Assembly (NCBI GenBank): GCA_045546995.1
Contig: JAZQDW010000001.1
Coordinates: 1-64,000, forward strand
Source: Firm-08 sp045546995
GTDB taxonomy: Bacteria > Bacillota > Clostridia > Oscillospirales > QAKW01
DNA length: 64,000 nt
Direction: 5' to 3'
In this document: one piece after another, positions 42,808 to 50,619 of the stretch
How the letters are laid out: each line of letters begins with the position of its first letter
Numbering within the stretch: position 1 is the stretch's first letter
Notes under the pieces: model-generated
The model's database searches: none
Told to the model about the DNA's origin: nothing
What the model saw: the letters and a program-made list of their open reading frames with translations, nothing else
Position numbers and translations under genes: made by a program

Positions 42808-44295
42808 ATGCACAACAAATACTACCTGGGAATAGACCAGGGTACCACCGGCACCACTGCCATTTTATTTGACAAAAACTTTGCCTGCGTTGGCCGCGGT
42901 TATTGCGAAACGCCCCGTTATTTTCCCGCCTCTGACCGTGTGGAACATCAGGCAGAAGAAATTTTAGACAGCATCCGCCGCGCGGTAAAGGCAGCGCTGA
43001 AGTTTGCCGATGCCGTCGCCGGTGAGATCATCGGTATCGGTATTGACCACGAAGGCGAAAGCGTGGTTATGTGGGACAGCGAAAGCGGCAATGCCGTTTC
43101 TCCCGTCATCACCTGGCAGGACGGCCGCACCGTAGCGGCGGCTGCCGCCTTGAAGAAAAGCCACGGCAAACTGATCTACGAGCGCACCGCCCTGGAATCG
43201 GATTGCTATTTTTCCGCCACCAAACTGCAATGGATCGTCGAGAACGTTCCCGAAGCACAACAACTGCGAAAGCAAGGCCGTTTGATGGCCGGCAATCTGG
43301 ACGCCTGGATCTTATGGAATTTTACCGGCGGCAAAAGCTTTGCCACCGATGCCTCCACCGCCTCCCGCACGCAGCTGTGCAACATCCGTACCGGTACGTG
43401 GGACGCAGAGCTACTGGAGCTATATGGGCTGAACGGTGTTCGTCTGCCGCAAATTATGGACAGCGGCACCCTTTTCGGTGAAACCGACCCCGATCGGTTT
43501 TTCGGCATCCGTGTTCCCATTGCCGCCCTGATGTGCGACCAACAGGCCGCGCTGTTGGGGCAAGGCTGTTTGCAGCCCGGTATGCTGAAAACCACCTATG
43601 GCACCGGTTGCTTTATGCTGATGAATGCCGGCGACACCCCGGTCTTGTCCAAAAGCGGTCTGCTGACCACCATTGCCTGGCAGTTGAACGGCAAACGCAC
43701 CTATGCGCTGGACGGCGGCATTCACATTGCCGGCGCCGCTACCCAATGGTTACGGGACGGATTGGGCATCATTCACGCCCCCCACGAAACCCAACTGCTG
43801 GCTGAAAGCGTCAAGGATAACGGCGACGTTTATTTCGTTCCCGCCTTCACCGGTCTGGGCGCCCCTCACCGTGACAATTCCGCCACCGGCATCATCGTCG
43901 GCCTAACGGGCGGTATCACCAAGGCGCATATCGCCCGCGCCACGCTGGAATCCACCGCCTATCAGATGTGTGATCTGCTGAACGCCGTTGCCGCCGACCT
44001 ACCCGAACCCATTTCTCTGATGCGGTGCGACGGCGGCGCTACCGCCAACAGCTTTTTGATGCAATTTCAGGCTGACATCTCCGGCATCCCGTTGGAGATC
44101 CCCCAGCAAAAAGATACCACCGCCTTGGGCACCGCCTATCTGGCTGCCAATACCCTGGGACTGGCAGATCTGCAAAGCATCTCTGCCCTGCACAATAAAT
44201 GCCGCCGTTTCGACCCGCAAATGAGCGAGGATCAACGGCAATCCCTGCTGGCCCGCTGGCGGCAGGCGGTACAGCGTTGCAGAGGCTGGAACTAA
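42808..44295 (+). CDS. FGGY family carbohydrate kinase, glycerol-kinase-like
   Basis: 495 residues from MHNKYYLGIDQGTTGTTAIL; the ATG at 42808 follows CACAGGAGAACTGAA. The whole chain resembles glycerol kinase: phosphate-1 loop IDQGTTGTT, ITWQDGRT, catalytic Asp-Gln in MCDQQAALLGQG, TYGTGCFMLMN, and GLGAPHRDNSATG. The glycerol-binding Arg of GlpK (NQRET region) aligns here with Gly in IDHEGESVV while the Glu is kept, so the substrate is probably not glycerol but another polyol or sugar. Together with the HAD genes and the opine dehydrogenase it suggests one catabolic theme. Confidence 0.9.
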   Translation: MHNKYYLGIDQGTTGTTAILFDKNFACVGRGYCETPRYFPASDRVEHQAEEILDSIRRAVKAALKFADAVAGEIIGIGIDHEGESVVMWDSESGNAVSPVITWQDGRTVAAAAALKKSHGKLIYERTALESDCYFSATKLQWIVENVPEAQQLRKQGRLMAGNLDAWILWNFTGGKSFATDASTASRTQLCNIRTGTWDAELLELYGLNGVRLPQIMDSGTLFGETDPDRFFGIRVPIAALMCDQQAALLGQGCLQPGMLKTTYGTGCFMLMNAGDTPVLSKSGLLTTIAWQLNGKRTYALDGGIHIAGAATQWLRDGLGIIHAPHETQLLAESVKDNGDVYFVPAFTGLGAPHRDNSATGIIVGLTGGITKAHIARATLESTAYQMCDLLNAVAADLPEPISLMRCDGGATANSFLMQFQADISGIPLEIPQQKDTTALGTAYLAANTLGLADLQSISALHNKCRRFDPQMSEDQRQSLLARWRQAVQRCRGWN

Positions 44296-44300
44296 AAAAT

Positions 44301-44335
44301 AAAAGGAGATCATTGGGCAGTGATCTCCTTTTTTG
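44301..44335 (+). terminator. Terminator after the FGGY kinase
   Basis: AAAAGGAGATCA pairs with TGATCTCCTTTT, then TT. Confidence 0.85.
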
Positions 44336-44341
44336 CAAAAG

Positions 44342-44370
44342 AAAAAACCGTCCCATCGGGACGGTTTTAT
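44342..44370 (-). terminator. Terminator of secG
   Basis: AAAACCGTCCC pairs with GGGACGGTTTT around ATC; a T run follows on the minus strand. Confidence 0.85.
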
Positions 44371-44376
44371 TTTATT

Positions 44377-44625
44377 TTAGCCGACCAGGTTCATTGCAAT
44401 GATCACGCCCACCAAAATGATGGCAACCACGATGGTAATCTTAGCCAGGATGGCATCACGACCGGTATTTTTGTTTTTGTTGAAAAAGCTTTCAGCGTCG
44501 GAAGCGTTTCCACCGGCCATTGCGCCCAGACCGTCATTCTTGCCCTGCTGAATCATAATAACGATCATGATCACAACGCTCAAAACAATGGCGGAAGCGC
44601 CCAAAATAATCTGTGCAATACTCAT
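44377..44625 (-). CDS. secG: Preprotein translocase subunit SecG
   Basis: Small accessory subunit of the SecYEG channel. 82 residues with two transmembrane helices (about 4-25 and 58-80) and a cytoplasmic loop containing the conserved QQGKNDGLGAMAGG and the FFNKNK region. The ATG at 44625 is preferred because AAAGGTG lies 6 nt upstream; an in-frame GTG three codons earlier overlaps that site. Monocistronic. Confidence 0.93.
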   Translation of the reverse strand: MSIAQIILGASAIVLSVVIMIVIMIQQGKNDGLGAMAGGNASDAESFFNKNKNTGRDAILAKITIVVAIILVGVIIAMNLVG

Positions 44626-44676
44626 TTTTATCACCTTTCTATTTTAAAAAACAAAATTTTACAATAACGCACGACT

Positions 44677-44705
44677 ATCATACCATACCCCGCACCAGAA
44701 TGCAA
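44677..44705 (-). promoter_or_regulatory. Promoter of secG
   Basis: TTGCAT (44700-44705), 17 bp, TATGAT (44677-44682) on the minus strand. The spacer/-10 carries the same GCGGGGTATGGTATG as the beta-galactosidase promoter. Confidence 0.7.
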
Positions 44706-44750
44706 GTTTTTTTTAAACTTTGGTATCAGAATAATTTTATGCACCTGCGT

Positions 44751-44834
44751 TTTTCCACAGTGAAAAGGTCGATTTTATGGGGTTTTGGGCGATTTTGGCC
44801 CGGGTTTTACACATTATCCACCGACTTTTCCACA
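44751..44834 (+). other. Three DnaA-box-like nonamers
   Basis: TTTTCCACA at 44751-44759, TTATCCACC at 44814-44822 and TTTTCCACA at 44826-44834 each differ by one base from TTATCCACA, all in one orientation, in a gene-free stretch. No dnaA or dnaN is nearby. It could be a DnaA-titrating or regulatory site, or chance. Confidence 0.35.
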
Positions 44835-44850
44835 GAATTTATGTAAACCA

Positions 44851-44875
44851 AATTTTCTACAATTTGTAGAAAATT
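44851..44875. promoter_or_regulatory. Perfect 25-bp palindrome, candidate operator
   Basis: AATTTTCTACAA and TTGTAGAAAATT are exact reverse complements around a single T. It lies in the gene-free stretch upstream of secG and downstream of the leftward membrane-protein gene. It is AT-rich and is unlikely to be a terminator. It resembles dimeric-repressor operators with TACA/TGTA half-sites. Confidence 0.55.
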
Positions 44876-44909
44876 AAATTTTTCTGCCAAAAGCATTGAC
44901 AAAATACGG

Positions 44910-45668
44910 TCAGCCGATCACCTTAATCTGCCGCAAAATACGCAGCGTGATATACCACAGCGCCAGCACGCCGGCGCCGATTAACGTAACCAAAAATCCG
45001 GTGCCCCATTTCATCTGCAGCACGCCCCAGTACGCGGCGAAGATGGCCACCGTACCCAGCTGTTTCCAACAGGAGATCTTTTTTCGCCAGCCGAAATATG
45101 CGATCACTGCCGCCGCCAGTCCGATGATCACCCAACCGACGGTAAAGGCAGTTTTTTGCGGGAAAAACTGGGTAGAAATGATCTGCTGGGCGGTATTGTA
45201 GTAGGTCTGATAGTTGCCCATCATTCCCAGTCCTGCCGCAGCGCTCAAAAAGCCGAACCAGCAGAAATTGCGTCCCTGATCCATGGCTGAAACGTACAAA
45301 ACGTAATGCAAAATCAGCATCACGTACACCATCGGTACCATATAGGTCCACAGATCCATGGTATGGCTGATGACCAGTAAGGCGTGGGCGCTCAGACCGC
45401 TAACCGACAAGTACAGCCAATAATCCATGCCCCACACCCGCGTGGACAGATCGGCGCCCCCCTTCTTTTGCAGGTGAGCAACCACTGCCGTCACCGCCGT
45501 CAGCACCAGAAACAGACCGGCAAAGACGTACAACAGCACGCTCATATCCCGATGCATTCTGCGTACCAGCCATACGCTGGCCAGCATCGCCATATAGATA
45601 AACAGCGCCACCACACTTCGGGTGATATGCACCTCGCTTGCATTGTATTTGATCGTTTTTTTATTCAT
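44910..45668 (-). CDS. Polytopic membrane protein of unknown function
   Basis: 252 residues with about eight hydrophobic helices (for example VVALFIYMAMLASVWLV, VLLYVFAGLFLVLTAVTAVV, TAFTVGWVIIGLAAAVIAYF, LVTLIGAGVLALWYITLRIL). Short basic loops suggest an inside N-terminus. I do not recognise the family and see no charged residues of a known transporter motif. It begins one base after the rsmE stop, so it belongs to the prmA-rsmE transcript, though its role need not be related. Confidence 0.75.
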   Translation of the reverse strand: MNKKTIKYNASEVHITRSVVALFIYMAMLASVWLVRRMHRDMSVLLYVFAGLFLVLTAVTAVVAHLQKKGGADLSTRVWGMDYWLYLSVSGLSAHALLVISHTMDLWTYMVPMVYVMLILHYVLYVSAMDQGRNFCWFGFLSAAAGLGMMGNYQTYYNTAQQIISTQFFPQKTAFTVGWVIIGLAAAVIAYFGWRKKISCWKQLGTVAIFAAYWGVLQMKWGTGFLVTLIGAGVLALWYITLRILRQIKVIG

Positions 45669-45669
45669 A

Positions 45670-46398
45670 TCATTTCACCTCGGTTTGAGCTTTATAAAAC
45701 AACACGGGCATAACGTAGGCGGCGGCATTTTCCGTCCGCAGGATGCGTGTGCCCAGCGAAACGGCAGGAATACCCCGTTGCTGCCAGAGGGCGCATTCTT
45801 CCTCTGCCAGACCGCCCTCCGAGCCGATGAGAAAGGCGATCTCTTCCGCGGGCGGCAAAGTATTCAACCCCCGTTGCTGTTCCCGTTCATAACAAACAAA
45901 GGCCTGCTCGGCCTCAGCCATCTGTGCAATTGCCTCCGCAATGGGAAGAATGGGGGCGATTTCCGGCACGATCCCCCTGCCGCTTTGTTTGGCGGCAGCC
46001 AGAGCGATCTTGCGCCAACGCTCCAGCTTTTTCTCTCCCTGTTCCGGCCGTGCCACACAAAAACGGGAGAGCACCGGTACGATCCGATACACGCCCATCT
46101 CTACACAACGGGTAATGATCTGTTCCATCTTCTCCCCTTTGGCAATGCACTGATACAGGGTGATCCTCGGTCCCCTCTCCGCAGGACTGGGAACGCACTG
46201 CCGAATCTGCAGCGTGGCCGTTTCCTTATCAAATGCGGAACAAATGCAGTGATAATCCGTTCCTTTGCCGTCACAGACCTCCACTGCTTCGCCCACACGG
46301 GCACGCAGTACCCGGGATAAATGATGCAGATTTTCTCCCCGCAGGCAAATTTCGCCCTCGGTCAAGCTGTCCTCTTGGGTCAAAAAGAATCGACTCAC
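45670..46398 (-). CDS. rsmE: 16S rRNA (uracil(1498)-N3)-methyltransferase
   Basis: 242 residues. RsmE is a SPOUT-fold methyltransferase modifying U1498 of 16S rRNA. An N-terminal PUA-like domain (GENLHHLSRVLRARVGEAVEV) is followed by the knotted domain with QCIAKGEKMEQIITRCVEMGV, RWRKIALAAAKQSGR and the SAM loop FLIGSEGGLAEEE, ending LGTRILRTENAA. I chose the GTG at 46398, which overlaps the prmA TGA (GTGA) and has AAAGGA upstream. The pair prmA-rsmE is a common arrangement in Firmicutes. Confidence 0.93.
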   Translation of the reverse strand: MSRFFLTQEDSLTEGEICLRGENLHHLSRVLRARVGEAVEVCDGKGTDYHCICSAFDKETATLQIRQCVPSPAERGPRITLYQCIAKGEKMEQIITRCVEMGVYRIVPVLSRFCVARPEQGEKKLERWRKIALAAAKQSGRGIVPEIAPILPIAEAIAQMAEAEQAFVCYEREQQRGLNTLPPAEEIAFLIGSEGGLAEEECALWQQRGIPAVSLGTRILRTENAAAYVMPVLFYKAQTEVK

Positions 46399-47348
46399 GC
46401 CTCGTCCTTTCCGCAAAGCAAGGCAGTCCAACCCCGCTTCGTCTGCTCGTCAAGAATGCAAAAGCCGTTTTCCTTGGCCGCCTGCCGGATCTCGCCGGCG
46501 CGTTCCTCAATAATGCCCGACAGGATCAGCTTTGCATCCTCTTTCATAAATTTTCCGATGTCACCCAACAGCATTTTGATCACGTCTGCCACAATGTTGG
46601 CGCAGACCACGTCATACTGTCCGCTGACCTTTTCTACCAGATCGCCGGCCACAAAGGCAGATCGATCCGCAACGCCGTTGCGCTCGGCATTCTCGCTGCC
46701 TGCCTTGACCGCCAGTTCGTCAATATCCACACCCAGATTGTGCTCCGCGCCCAACAGCAGGGCGGCAATACCCAAAATACCGCTGCCGCAACCCACGTCC
46801 AGCACCTGTTTTCCCTCCAGCCGCATATCGCTGAGATACTGCAGGCAAAGGGCGGTGGTCTCGTGACTGCCGGTGCCAAATGCGGCGCCGGGATCCATCC
46901 ACAAAATCTGCTGATCGGGGGCCGCCTCAAACTGCTCCCATACGGGGACCACGGCCAACCGATCGCTGATAACGATGGGCTTGTAATATTGTTTCCAGGT
47001 ATCCGTCCATTGACTGTCGTCCCGCTCCACCAGCGTGATCTGCAACGAGCCGTACAGCCCGGTAGAATCACTCTCCGCCAGTTCTGCCATACCGTTGCGG
47101 ATCAACTCAAAGGAGGCAATGCCCTGATCGTTATCCGGCAGATAAACCCGAATCACACTTTCTGCATCCCGCAGTTTGAGCAGTTCGTCATCCACGTAAT
47201 CCCAATGGGGCGTGGTGCTTTCCAAAAACTCCTCAAAATCACGGCTGTCCACCACCTCAAAACCGCCGACACCCAAAACGATCAAAACGTTGCTGACCGC
47301 CTCCACACCGGCAGGGGTGGTGTGAATGGTAATTTCTCTGTATTTCAT
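46395..47348 (-). CDS. prmA: Ribosomal protein L11 methyltransferase
   Basis: 317 residues from MKYREITIHTT; the ATG follows TTTTGGAG. Trimethylates lysines and the N-terminus of L11. The N-terminal substrate domain (about 1-110) precedes a Rossmann methyltransferase with DPGAAFGTGSHETTALCLQ, motif I VLDVGCGSGILGIAAL, and the NIVADVI catalytic-region motif. Overlaps rsmE by 4 nt; operon order prmA-rsmE-membrane protein. Confidence 0.93.
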   Translation of the reverse strand: MKYREITIHTTPAGVEAVSNVLIVLGVGGFEVVDSRDFEEFLESTTPHWDYVDDELLKLRDAESVIRVYLPDNDQGIASFELIRNGMAELAESDSTGLYGSLQITLVERDDSQWTDTWKQYYKPIVISDRLAVVPVWEQFEAAPDQQILWMDPGAAFGTGSHETTALCLQYLSDMRLEGKQVLDVGCGSGILGIAALLLGAEHNLGVDIDELAVKAGSENAERNGVADRSAFVAGDLVEKVSGQYDVVCANIVADVIKMLLGDIGKFMKEDAKLILSGIIEERAGEIRQAAKENGFCILDEQTKRGWTALLCGKDEA

Positions 47349-47364
47349 AGTATTTCTCCAAAAC

Positions 47365-47408
47365 AAAATATCTACTGCAGGGCGTTTTGCCCATACAGTA
47401 GATATTTT
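47365..47408. terminator. Long nested hairpin between prmA and the ABC importer
   Basis: A 13-bp outer stem (47365-47377 with 47396-47408, AAAATATCTACTG) encloses an inner GGGC/GCCC stem. It ends in T or A runs on both strands and probably terminates the leftward ABC transporter transcript upstream of it or, weakly, transcription in either direction. Its position just upstream of prmA could also make it an attenuator-like boundary. Confidence 0.65.
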
Positions 47409-47439
47409 ACCACATTTTTTTCAAACTTACAAGACCCTA

Positions 47440-48279
47440 TCATCCCTTTACTGCTCCTGCCATCACTCCTTTGATGATATATTTTTGGCAGGAGAAATAA
47501 AAGATGATGATGGGCAGAATGCTCAGGGCAATCAACGCCATGATGGCCCCCATATCCCGCTGTCCGTAACTGCCATTGAGATACTGGATGTGAATGGGGA
47601 TGGTTTTGTACGCGCCCATATCCAGTACCAGATACGGCAACAGATAATCGTTCCAGATCCACATAGTCTGCAAGATCGCCACCGAGATCAACGTCGGCCG
47701 CATTATGGGCAGCACCACCCCGAAAAACATCCGCGGCACACTGCAGCCGTCAATAGAGGCAGCTTCCTCCAGTTCTCGCGGCATACTCCGCACGAACCCC
47801 GAAAACATAAACACCGCCAGCCCCGCCCCAAAGCCGAGGTAAATAATGGGAATGGTCCACGGCGTATTCAGCGACAGCTCGTCCGCCGTTTTGGACAGGG
47901 TGTACATCACCATCTGAAAGGGAACGATCATAGAAAATACAAACAAAAGATACAGCCCCTTGCACCACCATCGATCCCTGCGGGATAAAAACCAGGCGCA
48001 CATCGAGGTGCACAGCAAAATCAGTCCTACCGACAGCACCGTAATGACAAAGCTGTACAGCACCGAAAGATAAAAGGGATAATTGCCAAAGGTCATCCCG
48101 CGGATAAAATTCTCAAGACCTACGAAGCTGGAATCATCCGGCAGGGCAAAGGGCGCTGCCGAGATACCCGTTTTATTCTTAAATGCGTTGATCAGCACCA
48201 ATATCAGCGGCCATAGATACAAAACGCCGACCACCGCCAATACCAGACCAAGCAACGCTTTTCTCGCTTTTCGCATCAT
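47440..48279 (-). CDS. Carbohydrate ABC transporter permease (MalG type)
   Basis: 279 residues with about six transmembrane helices and the cytoplasmic EAA loop EEAASIDGCSVPRMFFGVVLP that contacts the ATPase. The C-terminus IIFYFSCQKYIIKGVMAGAVKG is typical of MalG/MsmG permeases. Its start overlaps the stop of the partner permease by 4 nt. The cluster has no ATPase gene; such systems usually share a MsmX-type ATPase encoded elsewhere. Confidence 0.92.
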   Translation of the reverse strand: MMRKARKALLGLVLAVVGVLYLWPLILVLINAFKNKTGISAAPFALPDDSSFVGLENFIRGMTFGNYPFYLSVLYSFVITVLSVGLILLCTSMCAWFLSRRDRWWCKGLYLLFVFSMIVPFQMVMYTLSKTADELSLNTPWTIPIIYLGFGAGLAVFMFSGFVRSMPRELEEAASIDGCSVPRMFFGVVLPIMRPTLISVAILQTMWIWNDYLLPYLVLDMGAYKTIPIHIQYLNGSYGQRDMGAIMALIALSILPIIIFYFSCQKYIIKGVMAGAVKG

Positions 48280-49145
48280 TGCTGCACCTCCCGTTTCCGT
48301 GTCCAGCGCAATTGCAGCAGGGCAATGATGGCCACCAGAGCGGAAAAGAGTACCGCCTTGGCCTGCCCCACGCCACGCGCGGCAGAGGTACTGTAAAATG
48401 TGTTGTAAATATTCAGCGCCAACAGCTCGGTAAGATACGTGGTACTGCCATCAGCCATCAGTCTGCCCGGCGCGCCGCCCGTCAGGGCAAGATTTTGATC
48501 AAACAACTTAAAGGAACCGGTCAGGGTAAGAAAGGTACAAATGGTAATGGCGGGCATGATCATAGGCAACGTGATCTTAAACAGGATCTGCCGTCCGGAG
48601 GCGCCGTCGATCTTCGCCGCCTCATACAAACTGTCCGGCACGCCCTGCAGGCCGGCAATATAAATGATCATCATATAACCGATCTGTTGCCACGCTGTCA
48701 ACAGCACCAACCCCCAAAAACCGTATTTGGCCTCCAACGCCAAAGCGGTTCCGTACCGTTGCAAAATACCGTTGAGCAGCAATTGCCAGATATATCCCAG
48801 CACGATGCCGCCAATGAGATTGGGGCTAAAAAACACCGTCCGCAGGGCATTGCGCCCGGGAATACGAAACGTCAACAACCGCGCCAACAAAAACGCCAGC
48901 ACGTTGATGACTGCCACGCTGACCAGCGCAAAGGCTGTCGTCAGCAAAAAGGAATAGATAAAGGAGGGATCCCGCAGGGCGGCGGTATAATTATCCGGAC
49001 CCACCCATTGGGCATCCCCCACCGTCACAAAACGGCAAAAGGAAAGATACAGACCCCTGCAAAACGGCCAGACAAACCCGATCAGAAAGGCCGCCAGCGT
49101 TGGCCAAACGAAAAGCGGCGTCCAGCGTCGCAGTTGTTTTTCCAT
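48276..49145 (-). CDS. Carbohydrate ABC transporter permease (MalF type)
   Basis: 289 residues, about six transmembrane helices; EAA loop YEAAKIDGASGRQILFKITL. The N-terminal LFVWPTLAAFLIGFVWPF helix is typical of MalF/MsmF/UgpA permeases. It begins 3 nt after the binding-protein stop and overlaps the second permease, so binding protein, MalF-like and MalG-like subunits are co-translated. Substrate probably an oligosaccharide. Confidence 0.92.
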   Translation of the reverse strand: MEKQLRRWTPLFVWPTLAAFLIGFVWPFCRGLYLSFCRFVTVGDAQWVGPDNYTAALRDPSFIYSFLLTTAFALVSVAVINVLAFLLARLLTFRIPGRNALRTVFFSPNLIGGIVLGYIWQLLLNGILQRYGTALALEAKYGFWGLVLLTAWQQIGYMMIIYIAGLQGVPDSLYEAAKIDGASGRQILFKITLPMIMPAITICTFLTLTGSFKLFDQNLALTGGAPGRLMADGSTTYLTELLALNIYNTFYSTSAARGVGQAKAVLFSALVAIIALLQLRWTRKREVQQ

Positions 49146-49148
49146 TGC

Positions 49149-50453
49149 CTATGCGTGCGCCTTTTTATATTCGCTTTCCCAGCCGTCTACAAACGCCTTT
49201 TGCACCGCTTCCCAACTACCCTTGCCGGCAGCATACTGGGTCAATGCCGTGCCGATGCCGCTTTTCCACTGATCCGACGGAATGGTCGAGAAGCTCCAGC
49301 TGACCGGCTTTTTGCCGGCGGCGATATAATTTTCTGCCAATTGTACCAAAGGATTGTCTGCCTTTTTGGCTTTACGGAAGGGAATGACAAAACCCATATC
49401 CCGTGCCAGCGCAGACGTACCATCTTCATCGGTGACCAGCCATTCCAAAAAGTCCAGCGTGGCCTGCTGATCCTTTTTACTTGCCTTGTTGCTGACGCAC
49501 CAATAATTCTCCGAGCCGGTACACAGTCCCTGCTTTTCCTCCCCCGGCACGCCGATATAGATGGGCAACATTCCAAACTCGTCATCCTCCAGGCCGACGC
49601 CGTCCTCTTCCTTCAAACCGCCGTACTCCCAGGTGCCGTTTTGATAAAACACCGCTTGTCCCGTTTTAAATTCGGTTTGCGCATCACTGCCCGTTTTGCC
49701 CGACAGAGTGGCAGGCTCCACCGTGGCGTTGTTGATATACAGATCCCATATCTTTTTGTAATTATCCAGATAAGTGCCCTCGATCTTATCTGTAGAGCTG
49801 ATGCCCTTATCGGCATATTCGTAATAGATGGGCAGATTGGCCAGATGGTTTTTAAACCGCCAGTCCGAGCTGGCATCCATCCCGGACGAAGTGAAAGCGC
49901 CCTTGACACCCAGTTCCTCCTTATGATTCTGGATCTCACGCACCACCTTTGAAAAGCTGTCAAAATTGTTGATATCTTCAATCTTTTTCACCGTGGCAAA
50001 ATCCGACTGAAAATATTTGTTGAGCAAGGTTTTGTTGTAAATGATGCCATAGCTTTCCACCGCGTAAGCGACGCCATATACCTTGCCATCCTCCTTCAGA
50101 GCAAAGCTGTCGTCGGTCAGTTCCTTATATACCGCCGTCTCCGACAGATCGATGCAATAGTTCTTCCAGTTTTTCAGCCCCACCGGCCCGTTTACCTGAA
50201 AGAGGGTGGGGGCCTGCCGTTTATCCATTTCCGAGGTCAGCGTCTGCTCGTACTGTCCTTCCGCCGCCGTCAGCACCTTGACCTCCACGCCCGTTTTTTC
50301 GGTGTACTTTTTGGCCAGTTCCTGCCAGGCCGCATCCTGCTCGGGCTTAAAGTTGAGATAATACACCATTCCCTTATCCTCTTTTTTCATACAGCCGGCA
50401 AACAGAGAGCACAGCAATATGAGTATACAGCAAAATATCAGTTTTCGTTTCAT
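49149..50453 (-). CDS. Extracellular sugar-binding lipoprotein of an ABC importer
   Basis: 434 residues. A lipoprotein signal peptide MKRKLIFCCILILLCSLFAG ends in the lipobox LFAGC, so Cys21 should be lipidated and hold the protein on the membrane. The mature part is a type-1 extracellular solute-binding protein (YYLNFKPEQDAAWQELAKKY, then TGVEVKVLTA; FQVNGPVGLKNW; VFYQNGTWEYGGL). The ligand is not predictable beyond carbohydrate. First gene of the three-gene importer, transcribed from a promoter in the divergent region with the MATE gene. Confidence 0.92.
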   Translation of the reverse strand: MKRKLIFCCILILLCSLFAGCMKKEDKGMVYYLNFKPEQDAAWQELAKKYTEKTGVEVKVLTAAEGQYEQTLTSEMDKRQAPTLFQVNGPVGLKNWKNYCIDLSETAVYKELTDDSFALKEDGKVYGVAYAVESYGIIYNKTLLNKYFQSDFATVKKIEDINNFDSFSKVVREIQNHKEELGVKGAFTSSGMDASSDWRFKNHLANLPIYYEYADKGISSTDKIEGTYLDNYKKIWDLYINNATVEPATLSGKTGSDAQTEFKTGQAVFYQNGTWEYGGLKEEDGVGLEDDEFGMLPIYIGVPGEEKQGLCTGSENYWCVSNKASKKDQQATLDFLEWLVTDEDGTSALARDMGFVIPFRKAKKADNPLVQLAENYIAAGKKPVSWSFSTIPSDQWKSGIGTALTQYAAGKGSWEAVQKAFVDGWESEYKKAHA

Positions 50454-50505
50454 CTTTCATTCCTCCGACTTAAATTTCACCGTTAGTTTTTACCCAAAAC
50501 ACAAA

Positions 50506-50534
50506 ACTATACACTTGCTTTTTGACCAATACAA
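50506..50534 (-). promoter_or_regulatory. Promoter of the ABC importer genes
   Basis: TTGTAT (50529-50534), 17 bp, TATAGT (50506-50511) on the minus strand. The -35 overlaps one copy of the direct repeat AATACAAAACG (50528-50538). Confidence 0.6.
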
Positions 50535-50550
50535 AACGCCGGCCGCTTTC

Positions 50551-50579
50551 TTGACATTTTAATACAAAACGAGTATAAT
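50551..50579 (+). promoter_or_regulatory. Promoter of the second MATE gene
   Basis: TTGACA (50551-50556), 17 bp, TATAAT (50574-50579). The spacer contains the second AATACAAAACG (50561-50571), 33 bp from the first. Confidence 0.85.
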
Positions 50580-50619
50580 TTTTTCTGTTTGTTTCGTTTT
50601 TTTAAAAAAGGAAGTCGTT

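Noticed and set aside
28870..44705. Shared regulator of secG and the beta-galactosidase, from the common 15-mer GCGGGGTATGGTATG in both promoters
   Set aside because: A few shared 15-mers are expected by chance in 64 kb on two strands, and most of this one is spacer and extended -10 sequence.
48279..49952. A 557-codon open frame antisense to the sugar importer genes
   Set aside because: It spans parts of two real genes on the other strand and has no domain signature.
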